DNA of 64,000 bases from Actinoplanes sp. NBRC 103695 (GCF_030269485.1 NZ_BSTL01000004.1:248001-312000), one strand, 5' to 3'. Shown: positions 25,344 through 34,212, counted from the stretch's first letter. The notes: a model not told the origin generated them from the letters alone. Made by a program: numbers and translations.

Positions 25344-26492
25344 ATGCCCGCGTCGTACGGCTTTCTCAGCACCTATCCACCGACCCAGTGCGGTTTGGCG
25401 ACGTTCAATGCGGCGCTGGCCACCCACCTGAACGTCGGGCATCTGGGCAACGGCGTGGTCCGGCTGGTGGCCGGCGACGACCAGGGCGGCCTGGCCGTGG
25501 ACAAGACGGCGCCCCGCGTCGCGCACACGTGGCACACCGACCAGCCCGGCGGCTGGACCGCGGCCGCCAACGCGTTGAACCGCTTCGACGTGGTGATCGT
25601 GCAGCACGAGTACGGCATCTACCCGGGCGACGCCGGCGACGAGGTGCTGCCGCTGCTCCGGGCGCTGAAGAAGCCGAAGATCGTGGTGCTGCACACCGTG
25701 CTCGCCGCCCCGGACCCGCGGCAGCGCGTGGTGCTGGAACGGATCGTGGCGACCGCCGACGCGGTGGTCACGATGACCGACACCGCCCGCCGCAGGCTGA
25801 CCGAGCGCTACCAGGTCGACCCGCGCAAGATCTCGGTCATCCCGCACGGCGCGAACAGTCACACCAGCACCGCCAGCACCGGCCGTGGCGCCGTGCCGCA
25901 CCTGCTCACCTGGGGTCTGCTCGGTCCGGGCAAGGGCATCGAGTGGGCGCTGCGGGCGCTCGCCGAGCTCGCCGAGCCGCGCCCGGTCTACACCGTCGCC
26001 GGGCGTACCCATCCGAAGGTCCTGGAACACCACGGCGACGTCTACCGCGAGGGGCTGAAGAAGCTCGCCGCCGACCTCGGCGTCGCGGACGCCGTCCGGT
26101 GGGAGGACGTCTACCTCGACCAGGACGCGCTGAGCCGGCTGATCCGGTCGGCCGACGTGGTGGTGCTGCCGTACGACTCGACCGAGCAGGTCACCTCCGG
26201 CGTGCTGATCGAGGCCGTCGGCGCCGGGGTGCCGGTGGTGGCCACCGAGTTCCCGCACGCCGTCGAACTGCTCGCCGACGGTCCCGGCCTGCTGGTGCCG
26301 CATCAGGATCCGGTGGCGATGGCGGCCGCGGTCCGGCGGCTGCTCGCCGAACCGGACACCACCAGCCGGCTCACCGGGCTGGCCGGCGGCCCGACGCTGC
26401 GCTGGCCCGCGGTGGCCGCCCGCTACCAGGCACTGGCCGGCAAGCTGCTGGCCGCCCGCACGCCTGCCGCCGCGGCGAGCGTTCCCGCGTGA
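25344..26492 (+). CDS. GT-B glycosyltransferase
   Basis: This 382-residue GT-B glycosyltransferase begins YGFLSTYPPTQCGLATFNAA, a phosphate-loop variant seen in actinobacterial transferases beside GH130 genes. Other features are QHEYGIYPGDAG, WGLLGPGKGIEWALRAL and the donor-site stretch YDSTEQVTSGVLIEAVGAGV. GAAAGGG lies before ATG 25344; the open frame further upstream is unlikely to be translated. It is 89 bp after the first GT gene and 61 bp before the alpha/alpha-barrel gene, so a shared transcript is plausible. Confidence 0.9.
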   Translation: MPASYGFLSTYPPTQCGLATFNAALATHLNVGHLGNGVVRLVAGDDQGGLAVDKTAPRVAHTWHTDQPGGWTAAANALNRFDVVIVQHEYGIYPGDAGDEVLPLLRALKKPKIVVLHTVLAAPDPRQRVVLERIVATADAVVTMTDTARRRLTERYQVDPRKISVIPHGANSHTSTASTGRGAVPHLLTWGLLGPGKGIEWALRALAELAEPRPVYTVAGRTHPKVLEHHGDVYREGLKKLAADLGVADAVRWEDVYLDQDALSRLIRSADVVVLPYDSTEQVTSGVLIEAVGAGVPVVATEFPHAVELLADGPGLLVPHQDPVAMAAAVRRLLAEPDTTSRLTGLAGGPTLRWPAVAARYQALAGKLLAARTPAAAASVPA

Positions 26493-26553
26493 GCGAGCGC
26501 AGGATGCCCAGTCGTCCGCGGCATGCCGCCACGGAGCGCGGCGGAGTGTCGGT

Positions 26554-27636
26554 ATGACTCAGACTCTGCGGCTGGTCCCGCCGCCACCCCGCCTGCACGA
26601 CGCGCCCGCACCGAGCTGGTCGCAGATCGCCCGCCTCTCCGACGACGTCGGGCTGCTGGAGCACGCCCGTAACGCGACGCCGCGGCGGGAACACGGCTAC
26701 TGCGTCGACGACGTGGCCCGCGGCCTGCTGGTGGCCTGCCGGGAACGGCAACCGACCGGCGCCGTGGTCACGCTCTCCGAGCGCTACCTGGCGTTCTGCA
26801 CGCACGCGCTCGGCCCGGACGGGCAGTGCCGCAACCGGCTCGGCTACGACCGCCGCTGGCTGGACGAACCGTCCACCGGGGACTGGTGGGGCCGTGCGCT
26901 CTGGGGGCTCGGCACGGCCGCCGCCCGCAGCACCGTCCCGTGGATCCGGCGCGAGGCGACGGAGGCGTTCCTCGCCGGGGTGCGGCAGCGTTCGCCGTGG
27001 TCGCGGGCGATGGCGTTCGCCGGGCTGGGCGCGGCCGAGGTGCTGCGCGTCGACCCCCGCTGCGCCGAGGCGGCCGACCTGCTGGGCGACGCCGCGACCG
27101 TGATCGGCGTGCCCCCCTCGGGGGAGTGGGTGTGGCCGGAGCCGGAGCTGACGTACGCCAACCCGGCGCTGCCCGAGGTGCTGATCGCGGCCGGCGACCT
27201 GCTGGGCGACGAGCACCTGCTGGCCGACGGCCTGCGCATGCTCGCCTGGCTGTGCGGGGAGCAGCAGAACGACGGGCACCTGTCGGTGGTGCCGGTGGGC
27301 GGCTGGCGGCCCGGCGTACCCAAGCATCGGTTTGATCAGCAGTCGATCGAGGTCGCGGCGACCGCGGACGCGTGCGCCACCGCCGGGGCCGTCACCGGCG
27401 ACGAGCGCTGGGACGCGCGGCTGTTCCAGACGATCGCCTGGTTCCTGGGGGACAACGACACCGGCGTGGTGATGTACGACCCCCAAACCGGTGGAGGATA
27501 TGACGGACTGACACCGGATGGTCCTAACCTGAACCAAGGTGCCGAATCCACCCTCGCTCTGCTCTCCACGCTCCAGCACGCCCGTGCCCTGGCAGCCCGA
27601 AGGAGCGCGACCCGACCCTCAGGCGGCTTAGCATGA
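26554..27636 (+). CDS. Alpha/alpha six-hairpin carbohydrate-active-like protein
   Basis: The 360-residue protein looks like an alpha/alpha toroid. It has repeated helical pairs rich in Trp and Asp: GYCVDDVARGLLVACRER, STGDWWGRALWGLGTAAARS, SPWSRAMAFAGLG, and PNLNQGAESTLALLSTLQHA at the C-terminus. Such proteins are often fused to or adjacent to glycosyltransferases in actinobacteria and are annotated under them. The CVDDVARG motif may hold an acidic catalytic or binding pair. No TM or signal is seen. Its 3' end overlaps the GH130 start by ATGA, so the two are coupled. Confidence 0.75.
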   Translation: MTQTLRLVPPPPRLHDAPAPSWSQIARLSDDVGLLEHARNATPRREHGYCVDDVARGLLVACRERQPTGAVVTLSERYLAFCTHALGPDGQCRNRLGYDRRWLDEPSTGDWWGRALWGLGTAAARSTVPWIRREATEAFLAGVRQRSPWSRAMAFAGLGAAEVLRVDPRCAEAADLLGDAATVIGVPPSGEWVWPEPELTYANPALPEVLIAAGDLLGDEHLLADGLRMLAWLCGEQQNDGHLSVVPVGGWRPGVPKHRFDQQSIEVAATADACATAGAVTGDERWDARLFQTIAWFLGDNDTGVVMYDPQTGGGYDGLTPDGPNLNQGAESTLALLSTLQHARALAARRSATRPSGGLA

Positions 27637-29123
27637 CGGCAATCATGAATCCTGTTGATCTCGCCACCCGGCTCGACCTGACCATGGCGCCCGACGACCG
27701 GCGCGTGGTGATCAAGCTGTTCGTGCCCGGTGAGGACGCCCAGCTGGTGCAGAACCGCGCCTCCGGCCTGATCGAGCGCATCCTCCAGCTCGACGAGGAC
27801 CAGATCGCCGACATGCTGGAGGAGGTGCTGGCCCGGTTCGCCGGCCGGCACCACGACCTGACCGGGCTCTTCGCGCACCACTACGAGCTGATCAGCCACC
27901 GCGTCCCGGCGGAGATCGAGCTGTCCCCGGCGGCGCGCACGCTGATCGGGGCGTACTTCAGCCACGAGTACTCGGTCGAGTCGGCCGCGCTGTGCAACCC
28001 GTCGATGGTGCCGCACCCGGACCAGACCGATCTGGAGCAGGGGGAGCTGCGGACGGCGATCAGCCTGCGCCAGATCGGCGAGGGGCACATCTCGTCGATC
28101 GGCTTCAGCACCGCGATCCTCGGCCCCGGCCCGATGATCCGGCTCGAGGACCGCGGCGGGCCGCTGATGATCGGCCAGCGGGTCGGCGCCAAGCACATGC
28201 TGGAGCAACTGGCCGCCGGCCTGGCCGACTCCGAGATCGACAACGAGGCCTCGGCGTACGTGCTGTCCGCGCTGCCCGAGCGCTACGACGACGAGGAGTT
28301 CGAGGACGTCCTCGGCCACCTGCCCGGCGAGCTGATGTCGCGGCCCACCACGCAGGACACGCTGGAGATCATCCGCAAGATCGTCAGCACCGACTACGCG
28401 GTCACCTTCCCGTGCACGGTGCCGCTGGACCACCGGATCCTCTGGCCGTCGACGCCGGCCGAGAGCAACGGCATGGAGGACGCCCGGTTCGTCCAGGAGA
28501 TCGAGCCGGACGGGCGCGCGATCTACCACGCGACCTACACCGCGTACGACGGCCGGCACATCGGCGGCCGCATGATCACCACCCGCGACCTGCGGCACTT
28601 CGAGGTCACCGCGCTGCACGGCCCGGCCGCCCGGAACAAGGGCATGGCGCTGTTCCCGCGGCCGGTCGGCGGCCGCCGCCTCGCGCTCTGCCGCTCCGAC
28701 GGCGAGACGCTCGGCCTGACCTATCTGGACGAGCAGAACCGCTGGCAGCCGGCCGAGCCGCTGCTCGTCCCGCACCGCGGCTGGGATCTGATCCAGGTGG
28801 GCAACTGCGGGTCGCCGGTGGAGACCGACGCCGGCTGGCTGGTGCTCACGCACGGGGTGGGCCCGATGCGGCGGTACGCGATCGGCGCGATGCTGCTCGA
28901 CCTCGAGCACCCCGAGCGGGTGCTCGCCGATCTGCCGTTCGGACTGCTCGACCCGGACGACATCGAGCGTGAGGGCTACGTGCCCAACGTCGTCTACTCG
29001 TGCGGCGGCACGCTGCACGACGGCCGGTTCTGGCTGCCGTACGGCGCCAGCGACGTCCGGGTCGGCTTCGCGTGCATCGAACTGGACCGCCTCCTCGACG
29101 CGATGGTGCCGGTCCAGCACTGA
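27633..29123 (+). CDS. GH130 beta-mannoside phosphorylase-type protein
   Basis: This 496-residue protein belongs to the GH130 five-bladed beta-propeller family, which phosphorolyses (or in a subset hydrolyses) beta-linked mannosides. The family's conserved acidic motif appears as SNGMEDARFVQ (Asp near 283). Other features are ALCNPSMVPHPDQTD, ISLRQIGEGHISSIGFSTAI and NVVYSCGGTLHDGRFWLPYG. An N-terminal helical extension of about 100 residues is present. A second Met four codons in is also possible. Translational overlap with the previous gene and two upstream GTs suggest that a mannoside is both made and turned over here. Confidence 0.92.
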   Translation: MTAIMNPVDLATRLDLTMAPDDRRVVIKLFVPGEDAQLVQNRASGLIERILQLDEDQIADMLEEVLARFAGRHHDLTGLFAHHYELISHRVPAEIELSPAARTLIGAYFSHEYSVESAALCNPSMVPHPDQTDLEQGELRTAISLRQIGEGHISSIGFSTAILGPGPMIRLEDRGGPLMIGQRVGAKHMLEQLAAGLADSEIDNEASAYVLSALPERYDDEEFEDVLGHLPGELMSRPTTQDTLEIIRKIVSTDYAVTFPCTVPLDHRILWPSTPAESNGMEDARFVQEIEPDGRAIYHATYTAYDGRHIGGRMITTRDLRHFEVTALHGPAARNKGMALFPRPVGGRRLALCRSDGETLGLTYLDEQNRWQPAEPLLVPHRGWDLIQVGNCGSPVETDAGWLVLTHGVGPMRRYAIGAMLLDLEHPERVLADLPFGLLDPDDIEREGYVPNVVYSCGGTLHDGRFWLPYGASDVRVGFACIELDRLLDAMVPVQH

Positions 29124-29138
29124 GCCACGAGACTGGAC

Positions 29139-29780
29139 TCAGGACGCCTCGTGAACGACGATCGCCACCTGGACCCGGTTGGTCAGGTCCAGTTTGGTGA
29201 GGATCCGGGACACGTACGCCTTGACCGTCGCCGTGCTCATCCGCAGCGCCGTGCCCACCTCCTGGTTGGTCCGGCCCTGCGCGACCAGCAGCGCGACCTC
29301 GCGCTCGCCGGGGCTGAGCCGGCCCAGCGCCGCCCGGGCCCGTTCCCGCACCGGGTCGGCGCCGCCGCTCGCGACCATCGCCATCATCCGGCGCAGGACC
29401 TCCGGCGACAGGATCGGCTCGCCCGCGGCCACCCGGCGTACCGCCCGCGCGATCTCCGCCGGCGGCGTGTGCTTGAGCAGGAAGCCGCCCGCGCCGGCCC
29501 GTAGCGCCCGCAGCACGTGCGCGTCGGTGTCGAAGGTGGTCAGCACGATCACCTCGGGCGGATCCCGGCGGGCGCGCAGCGACTCGGTGGCGGTCAGCCC
29601 GTCCACCCCGGGCATCCGGATGTCCATCAGCACCACGTCCGGCCGGCACGTGTTCACCGCCGCGGGCACCTCGGCGCCGTCGGACACCGCGCCGGCCACC
29701 TCGAGGTCGTCGAACTCGGCCAGCATCATGGTCAGCCCGGCCCGGACCAGCGCGTCGTCGTCGACGAGCAGGACTCTCAC
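29139..29780 (-). CDS. NarL-family response regulator
   Basis: This 213-residue protein has a receiver domain at about 1-120: acidic pocket VDDDALVR, phospho-acceptor in VVLMDIRMPG (Asp near 53), and conserved Thr and Lys in VLTTFDT and FLLKHTPP. The LuxR-type HTH lies at about 145-208 (LSPGEREVALLVAQGRTNQE, then TATVKAYVSRILTKLDLTNR). Its GTG start overlaps the TGA stop of the cognate kinase (GTGA), so the pair is translationally coupled. The target is unknown. It is convergent with the GH130 gene. Confidence 0.95.
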   Translation of the reverse strand: MRVLLVDDDALVRAGLTMMLAEFDDLEVAGAVSDGAEVPAAVNTCRPDVVLMDIRMPGVDGLTATESLRARRDPPEVIVLTTFDTDAHVLRALRAGAGGFLLKHTPPAEIARAVRRVAAGEPILSPEVLRRMMAMVASGGADPVRERARAALGRLSPGEREVALLVAQGRTNQEVGTALRMSTATVKAYVSRILTKLDLTNRVQVAIVVHEAS

Positions 29781-30931
29781 CGGTGCCACGGCAACCAGGC
29801 CCGCAGCTCGAACGTCCCGGCCGCGGTCGGCCCGTGCTCCAGCCGGCCGCCGGCCAGTTCCACCCGCTCGCGCATGCCGGCCAGTCCCGCGCCGGCCCCG
29901 GGCATCCCGCTGCCCGGCCGCAGCGCGTTGCCCACCTCGACGACCACCCCGTCCGCCTCGCAGCCGCGTACCGCCACCCGTACCGGGGCGTCCGGCGCGT
30001 GCTTGCGGGCGTTGGTCAAGGCCTCCTGGACCACCCGGTAGGCGTGCCGCCCGACGACGGCGGGCGGCTGCCCGGTGACCTCGACCTCCGCGCCCAGGGC
30101 GGACAGGTCGGCCAACGTCGGCTGGGGACGGTCGTCGTCCGGCGCGGGCGTCTCCCGCAGCATCCCGATCACGTGCCGCAGATCTTCCAGCGCGTCGTAC
30201 GCCGACTGCCGGATCACGCCCGCCACCGCCCGCTGATCGGGTTGCGCCTCGCGCCGCACCTCCAGGGCGCCCGCGTGCACCGCCACCAGCGAGATCCGGT
30301 GTGCCAGCACGTCGTGCATCTCCCGCGCGATCCGCTGCCGCTCGGCCAGCCGCGCCTGCTCGACCCGCATCCGCTGACCCTCCTCGGCCTGCCGGGCGCG
30401 CTCCGCCCAGGACCGCACCAGCCGCCGGTGCGAGCGCACCAGCATCGCGGCCGTGACCAGGATGACATCGAGCAGAATCAAGAAGATCACTGCTTCCCGG
30501 TACGCCCGGGACGGCCCGAGCGCGAGCCGGTAGACCACGGCCACCGCCGCCACGTGCAGAACGGCCACCGCGACGGCGACCCGGGCGCGCCGATGCAGGC
30601 CGACCGCGAACAGGGCGACCGCGGTGGCGCCCATCGGCATGGCCAGCACGATGCCCGCCGGGATCAGGCAGAGGGTCAGCGCGACCGGCCACCTCCGCCG
30701 CAGGAGCACCAGCGCGACGATCGCCACCGTCCCGCCGATCACCTCCGCCCGCGTGGCCGCGCCGTCCTCCGAGAGCGAGGTGGCGACGAAGAACAGCCCG
30801 AGTCCCGTCGCGGCCGCGGCCGCCCCGACCTCGTTCCATCCTCGCCACACCCCGTGACGGTATCCATACCCGGCCGGCCCGGGCAGCCGCCGATGGTCTA
30901 TCCGGCGTAGACCAAGGTCGCTGGCGGTCAC
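29777..30931 (-). CDS. DesK/NarX-type membrane histidine kinase
   Basis: The 384-residue product has about five N-terminal TM helices (about 35-165), then a coiled linker. The HisKA_3 motif is ERQRIAREMHDVLAHRISLV and the phosphorylated His is the one in EMHDV. The HATPase N-box is VVQEALTNARKHAP, and the G box is GAGLAGMRERVELAGG. The GTG start at 30931 is uncertain: no clear Shine-Dalgarno, and a later GTG (WRGWNEV) would also keep the TM region. It pairs with the overlapping response regulator. Confidence 0.92.
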   Translation of the reverse strand: MTASDLGLRRIDHRRLPGPAGYGYRHGVWRGWNEVGAAAAATGLGLFFVATSLSEDGAATRAEVIGGTVAIVALVLLRRRWPVALTLCLIPAGIVLAMPMGATAVALFAVGLHRRARVAVAVAVLHVAAVAVVYRLALGPSRAYREAVIFLILLDVILVTAAMLVRSHRRLVRSWAERARQAEEGQRMRVEQARLAERQRIAREMHDVLAHRISLVAVHAGALEVRREAQPDQRAVAGVIRQSAYDALEDLRHVIGMLRETPAPDDDRPQPTLADLSALGAEVEVTGQPPAVVGRHAYRVVQEALTNARKHAPDAPVRVAVRGCEADGVVVEVGNALRPGSGMPGAGAGLAGMRERVELAGGRLEHGPTAAGTFELRAWLPWHR

Positions 30932-30978
30932 GGTGCGTCTTCGAAAGACTCGTCGTCGTGTGGGAGCAGGAGTCGACG

Positions 30979-31635
30979 GTGACGACGCCGGTCGCGATAC
31001 GGGTGGTGTTCTGGATCGTGCCGCCGGCCGTCGGCGCCGGTCTGCTGCTCGGCCTCCAGCGCCTGGCGGGCGTGCTGGGGGAGCGGGACTGGGTGCCGTT
31101 CCGCCGCCTGTTCCAGCTGCTGAGGGACATCGGGGAGCCGTGGGCGACCGGCGGCGCGCTGGCGGTGGGCGCGATTCTCGGGCTGGTGCTCGCCGCGATG
31201 ATCGACGCCGAGTCGCTGTCCGTCCGGGTCAGCGGCGCCGACCTGGTGCTCGCCCGGCCCGGTAGGCGGCGGGTGGTGCCGCGCGGCGAGGTGGCGACGG
31301 CGTTCCGCGACAAGGACAAGCTGGTGCTGCTCGGCCGCACCGGTCGTGAACTGGCCCGTGAGCCGGCCAACACGTCACCCGTCCGGTACGCGCCGCTGCT
31401 GCGGGCGCACGGGATCGCCTGGGCCGACCGTGACCCGTACGCCGAGGCGTACCAGCGCTGGATCCCCGCCTCGGGCGAGATCCCCGCCGCCGCCGACGCG
31501 GTGTTCACCGCTCGCCAGAAGGCCCTCGACTCCGGCGACGACCGTGACGCCGCCGAGCTGCGCGACGTGCTGGCCGGCCACGGCTATGTGGTCCGCGACG
31601 AGCGCAAGAAGCAGTACTGGCGCCAGGCGGGTTGA
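30979..31635 (+). CDS. YqeB-like two-TM membrane protein
   Basis: The 218-residue product has two N-terminal TM helices (about 8-28 and 55-78). A cytosolic domain follows with LVLARPGRRRVVPRGEVATA, DKLVLLGRTGRELAREPAN and a C-terminal helical hairpin (ALDSGDDRDAAELRDVLAGH). This matches the actinobacterial YqeB family, which has a PH-like beta domain. GTG 30979 has CAGGAG six bases upstream and is preferred to a GTG 21 bases earlier. The function is unknown. Confidence 0.7.
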   Translation: MTTPVAIRVVFWIVPPAVGAGLLLGLQRLAGVLGERDWVPFRRLFQLLRDIGEPWATGGALAVGAILGLVLAAMIDAESLSVRVSGADLVLARPGRRRVVPRGEVATAFRDKDKLVLLGRTGRELAREPANTSPVRYAPLLRAHGIAWADRDPYAEAYQRWIPASGEIPAAADAVFTARQKALDSGDDRDAAELRDVLAGHGYVVRDERKKQYWRQAG

Positions 31636-31659
31636 CAGACGCGGCCGGAGCCCAATACT
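31632..31659 (+). promoter_or_regulatory. Leaderless promoter of the ArsR/SRPBCC operon
   Basis: TTGACA (31632-31637) and AATACT (31654-31659) are separated by 16 bp; 7 nt later comes GTG 31667. A direct repeat CTTAAC (31658-31663 and 31670-31675) straddles the start codon and could be an operator. The promoter begins inside the stop region of the YqeB-like gene. Confidence 0.7.
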
Positions 31660-31666
31660 TAACGAG

Positions 31667-31990
31667 GTGCTTAACCATCAGGCGTCGCTCGATCTGATGT
31701 TCGCGGCGCTGGCCGACGCCAGCCGCCGGAGCATGGTCGAGCGGCTCGGTCGCGGGTCGGCGTCCGTCAAGGAGCTGGCGGCGCCGCTGTCCATGTCGTT
31801 GCCCGCGGTCATGCAGCACCTGCGGGTCCTGGAGAGCAGCGGCCTGGTCAGCTCGGCCAAGACCGGCCGCGTCCGCACCTGCCGGATCAACCCCGCCGCG
31901 TTGCGTACGGCCGAGGACTGGATCGCGGTCCGCCGCGCCGACCTGTCCGCCCAGCTGGACCGCCTCGGCACCTACCTGGAGAACTCATGA
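31667..31990 (+). CDS. ArsR-family regulator
   Basis: This 107-residue winged HTH contains LDLMFAALADASRRSMVERL, SVKELAAPLSMSLPAVMQHL and RVLESSGLVSSAKTGRVRTC. It lacks metal-site cysteines of the ArsR/SmtB type and matches the subgroup usually coupled to SRPBCC (AHSA1) genes. GTG 31667 is 7 nt after a strong -10, so it is probably leaderless. It overlaps the SRPBCC gene by ATGA. It is likely an autorepressor of the four-gene operon 31667-33856. Confidence 0.9.
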   Translation: MLNHQASLDLMFAALADASRRSMVERLGRGSASVKELAAPLSMSLPAVMQHLRVLESSGLVSSAKTGRVRTCRINPAALRTAEDWIAVRRADLSAQLDRLGTYLENS

Positions 31991-32463
31991 GCATCGTGCA
32001 CGAGACCATCACCCTGGAACGCCACTACGACGCCACGCCCGAGCGGGTCTTCCAGGCCTTCGCGAGCCCCGAGGCGAAGGCACAGTGGTTCCCCTCCGCG
32101 CCGGACGGCTGGACGTTCCGGCCGGGCGAGTTCGAGTTCCGGGAGGGCGGCCTGGAGACCAGCGCGTCCGGCCCGCCCGGCGGCGAGCTCTACCACAACA
32201 CCACCCGCTACCACGACATCGTGCCGAACCGGCGGATCATCTACAGCTACGAGATGGCTCGCGGCGATCAGCGGATCTCGGTCTCGATGCAGAGCGTCGA
32301 CCTGTTCGCCGAGAGCGGCGGGACCAGGCTGGTGCTGACCGACCAGGGCGCCTACCTGGACGGACTGGACAATGCCTCCAACCGCCGCCGGGGTCTCGAG
32401 CCCCAGCTGGACCAGCTGGCCAAGGCAGTCCTGGCCGGGTCACTCCAAGAAGGGGCGTCATGA
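31987..32463 (+). CDS. SRPBCC/AHSA1-type ligand-binding protein
   Basis: This 158-residue helix-grip-fold protein has VHETITLERHYDATPERVFQ and AFASPEAKAQWF at the N-terminus, and TRLVLTDQGAYLDG leading into the long C-terminal helix. Members bind hydrophobic ligands or act with ArsR partners; no specific ligand is known. It overlaps ArsR by ATGA and the peptidase-E-like gene start at 32460, so all are read as one transcript. Confidence 0.92.
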   Translation: MSIVHETITLERHYDATPERVFQAFASPEAKAQWFPSAPDGWTFRPGEFEFREGGLETSASGPPGGELYHNTTRYHDIVPNRRIIYSYEMARGDQRISVSMQSVDLFAESGGTRLVLTDQGAYLDGLDNASNRRRGLEPQLDQLAKAVLAGSLQEGAS

Positions 32464-33128
32464 AGCTTCTCCTCACCTCCGCCGGCATCAGGAACAAGAG
32501 CATCACCGACGCGCTGACCGGCCTGCTGGGCAAGCCGATCGCCGAGGCCAAGGCCCTCTGCATCCCCACCGCGTCGTACGGGCACCCGTGGGTGAAGCCG
32601 GAGGGACCCTGGCGGTTCATCAGCGGGCGCGAGCCCGAGTGCCCGATGACCGAGCTGGGCTGGAAGTCCGTGGGCGTGCTGGAGCTCACCGCCCTGCCCA
32701 GCATCGGCGAGGAACGCTGGGTGCCCTGGGTCCGGGAGGCCGACATCCTGCTGGTGAACGGCGGCGACGCCCTGTACCTGGCCCACTGGATGCGGGAGTC
32801 CGGGCTGGCCGGCCTCCTGCCGTCGCTGGGCGACAAGGTCTGGGCGGGCCTGAGCGCCGGGAGCATGGTGATGACCCCGCGCGTCGGCGACGACTTCGTC
32901 GGCTGGCAGCCGCCCGCCGGTGGCGACGAGGCGCTGGGCGTGGTCGGCTTCTCGATCTTCCCGCACGTGGACCACCCGAAGCTGACCGAGAACACCATGG
33001 CCGCCGCCGAGAAGTGGGCCGCCGGTCTCGGGAATCCGGCGTACGCGATCGACGACGAGACCGCCGTCAGCGTCGTCGGCGGCGCCGTCGAGGTCATCTC
33101 CGAGGGGAACTGGAGGCTGTTCGCGTGA
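32460..33128 (+). CDS. Peptidase E-like (S51 / class I GATase-like) protein, copy 1
   Basis: The 222-residue protein has the class I amidotransferase-like fold. LLTSAGIRNKSITDAL is at the start, NGGDALYLAHWM is in the middle and the nucleophile Ser132 sits in WAGLSAGSMV. A downstream FPHVDHPKL supplies the likely His. S51 enzymes cleave after N-terminal Asp; that specificity is not proven here. It overlaps the SRPBCC gene 5' and its paralogue 3' (GTGA). Confidence 0.88.
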   Translation: MKLLLTSAGIRNKSITDALTGLLGKPIAEAKALCIPTASYGHPWVKPEGPWRFISGREPECPMTELGWKSVGVLELTALPSIGEERWVPWVREADILLVNGGDALYLAHWMRESGLAGLLPSLGDKVWAGLSAGSMVMTPRVGDDFVGWQPPAGGDEALGVVGFSIFPHVDHPKLTENTMAAAEKWAAGLGNPAYAIDDETAVSVVGGAVEVISEGNWRLFA

Positions 33129-33856
33129 GAGCTCTCCTCACCTCGGGCGGGATCACGAACCCGAGCATCGAGGCCGCGCTGGCCGGCCTGCTGGGCAAGC
33201 CGATCGCCGAGTCCGGCGCCCTGATCATCCCGACCGCGGTCTACCCGTTCCCCGGCGGGCCGGGCATGGCGATGCGGGCGATCAGCGGCAAGGGCCCGGC
33301 GCCGCTGGTCGAGCTGGGCTGGAGGTCGCTGGGGATCCTGGAGCTGACGGCGCTGCCGCACATCGACGAGGAGGCCTGGGTGCCGGCCGTGCGCGACGCC
33401 GACGCGCTGCTGTTCTGGGGCGGCGACCCGCTGTTCCTGGCCGGCTGGATGCGGCGCTCCGGGCTGACCGGCCTCCTGCCGTCGCTGCGCCCCGAGGCGG
33501 TCTACGTGGGTGTGAGCGCCGGGAGCATCGCCGCCGCCGGCACGTTCGTCGAGACGTACGCCGACCCGCCGCGCGGGAAGGACGCGCCGCTGAAGTCGGA
33601 GGACGTCGTCTTCGCCACGCCGGAGGGTGACGTCGACCGGACCCTGGTCACGGCACAGGGCGCGGGACTCGTCGACTTCGCGGTGATCCCGCACCTGGAG
33701 CACCCGCAGCACCTCGACGCCTCGCTGGCAAACGCGGAGAAGTGGGCGGCGCACATCCCGGCGCCGACGTACGCGATCGACGACGAGACCGCCGTCACAG
33801 TGGTGGACGGCGCCGTCGAGGTCGTGTCCGAAGGGCAATGGAAGCTGTTCCCCTGA
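33125..33856 (+). CDS. Peptidase E-like (S51 / class I GATase-like) protein, copy 2
   Basis: The 243-residue protein is a paralogue of the preceding gene with the same landmarks: LLTSGGITNPSIEAAL, FWGGDPLFLAGWM, Ser131 in VGVSAGSIAA, then FAVIPHLEHPQHLD. It carries an insert of about 20 residues after the nucleophile region compared with copy 1. The GTG start overlaps the first copy's TGA. The tandem pair looks like a local duplication that has diverged. Its stop lies in an 18-bp tandem repeat. Confidence 0.88.
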   Translation: MRALLTSGGITNPSIEAALAGLLGKPIAESGALIIPTAVYPFPGGPGMAMRAISGKGPAPLVELGWRSLGILELTALPHIDEEAWVPAVRDADALLFWGGDPLFLAGWMRRSGLTGLLPSLRPEAVYVGVSAGSIAAAGTFVETYADPPRGKDAPLKSEDVVFATPEGDVDRTLVTAQGAGLVDFAVIPHLEHPQHLDASLANAEKWAAHIPAPTYAIDDETAVTVVDGAVEVVSEGQWKLFP

Positions 33857-33906
33857 GATCCGCGGGCCGGCTGAGATCTGCGGGCCGGCTGAGATCCGCG
33901 GGCCGG
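33853..33906 (+). repeat. 18-bp tandem repeat carrying the stop codon, three copies
   Basis: The unit CTGAGATCCGCGGGCCGG is repeated three times (one mismatch in the middle copy). The first copy contains the TGA of the second peptidase-E gene; because the unit is 18 bp, all three TGA triplets are in the same frame. Confidence 0.88.
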
Positions 33907-33940
33907 CGCCGCCCCGTGGCGGCGCCGGCCTCACCGCAGA

Positions 33941-33976
33941 GGCAGGCCCGGACCCACCGCGCGGTCCGGGCCTGCC
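33941..33976 (+). terminator. Strong hairpin between convergent genes
   Basis: GGCAGGCCCGGACC and GGTCCGGGCCTGCC form a perfect 14-bp stem with an 8-nt loop, 85 bp after the peptidase-E stop. No U-tract follows. The remaining gene-free stretch to 34212 has further GC-rich inverted segments (for example GGGCCGGGC with GCCCGGCCC near 34000-34035) but no coding signal I trust. Confidence 0.6.
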
Positions 33977-34212
33977 GCACGCGTTCCCCGGGGGTGGGGG
34001 CCGGGCCAGGCTTCGAGGGGGGTGAAGCCCGGCCCGCGCGCGGGAGCCGTACGCCCGGCCCAGGCGACAGAGGACCGGGCGCGGCTCCTGGTGGTGGGCC
34101 GACGCCGCCGCGACGGCGCCGGCCCGCCCATTCACCGGAGCCCGACCTTGGGGGCAAGGTCGCTCTCCGGGTCCGAGCCGGTCGGGGGGCGTGACCGGCT
34201 CGGCGGAAAGGT

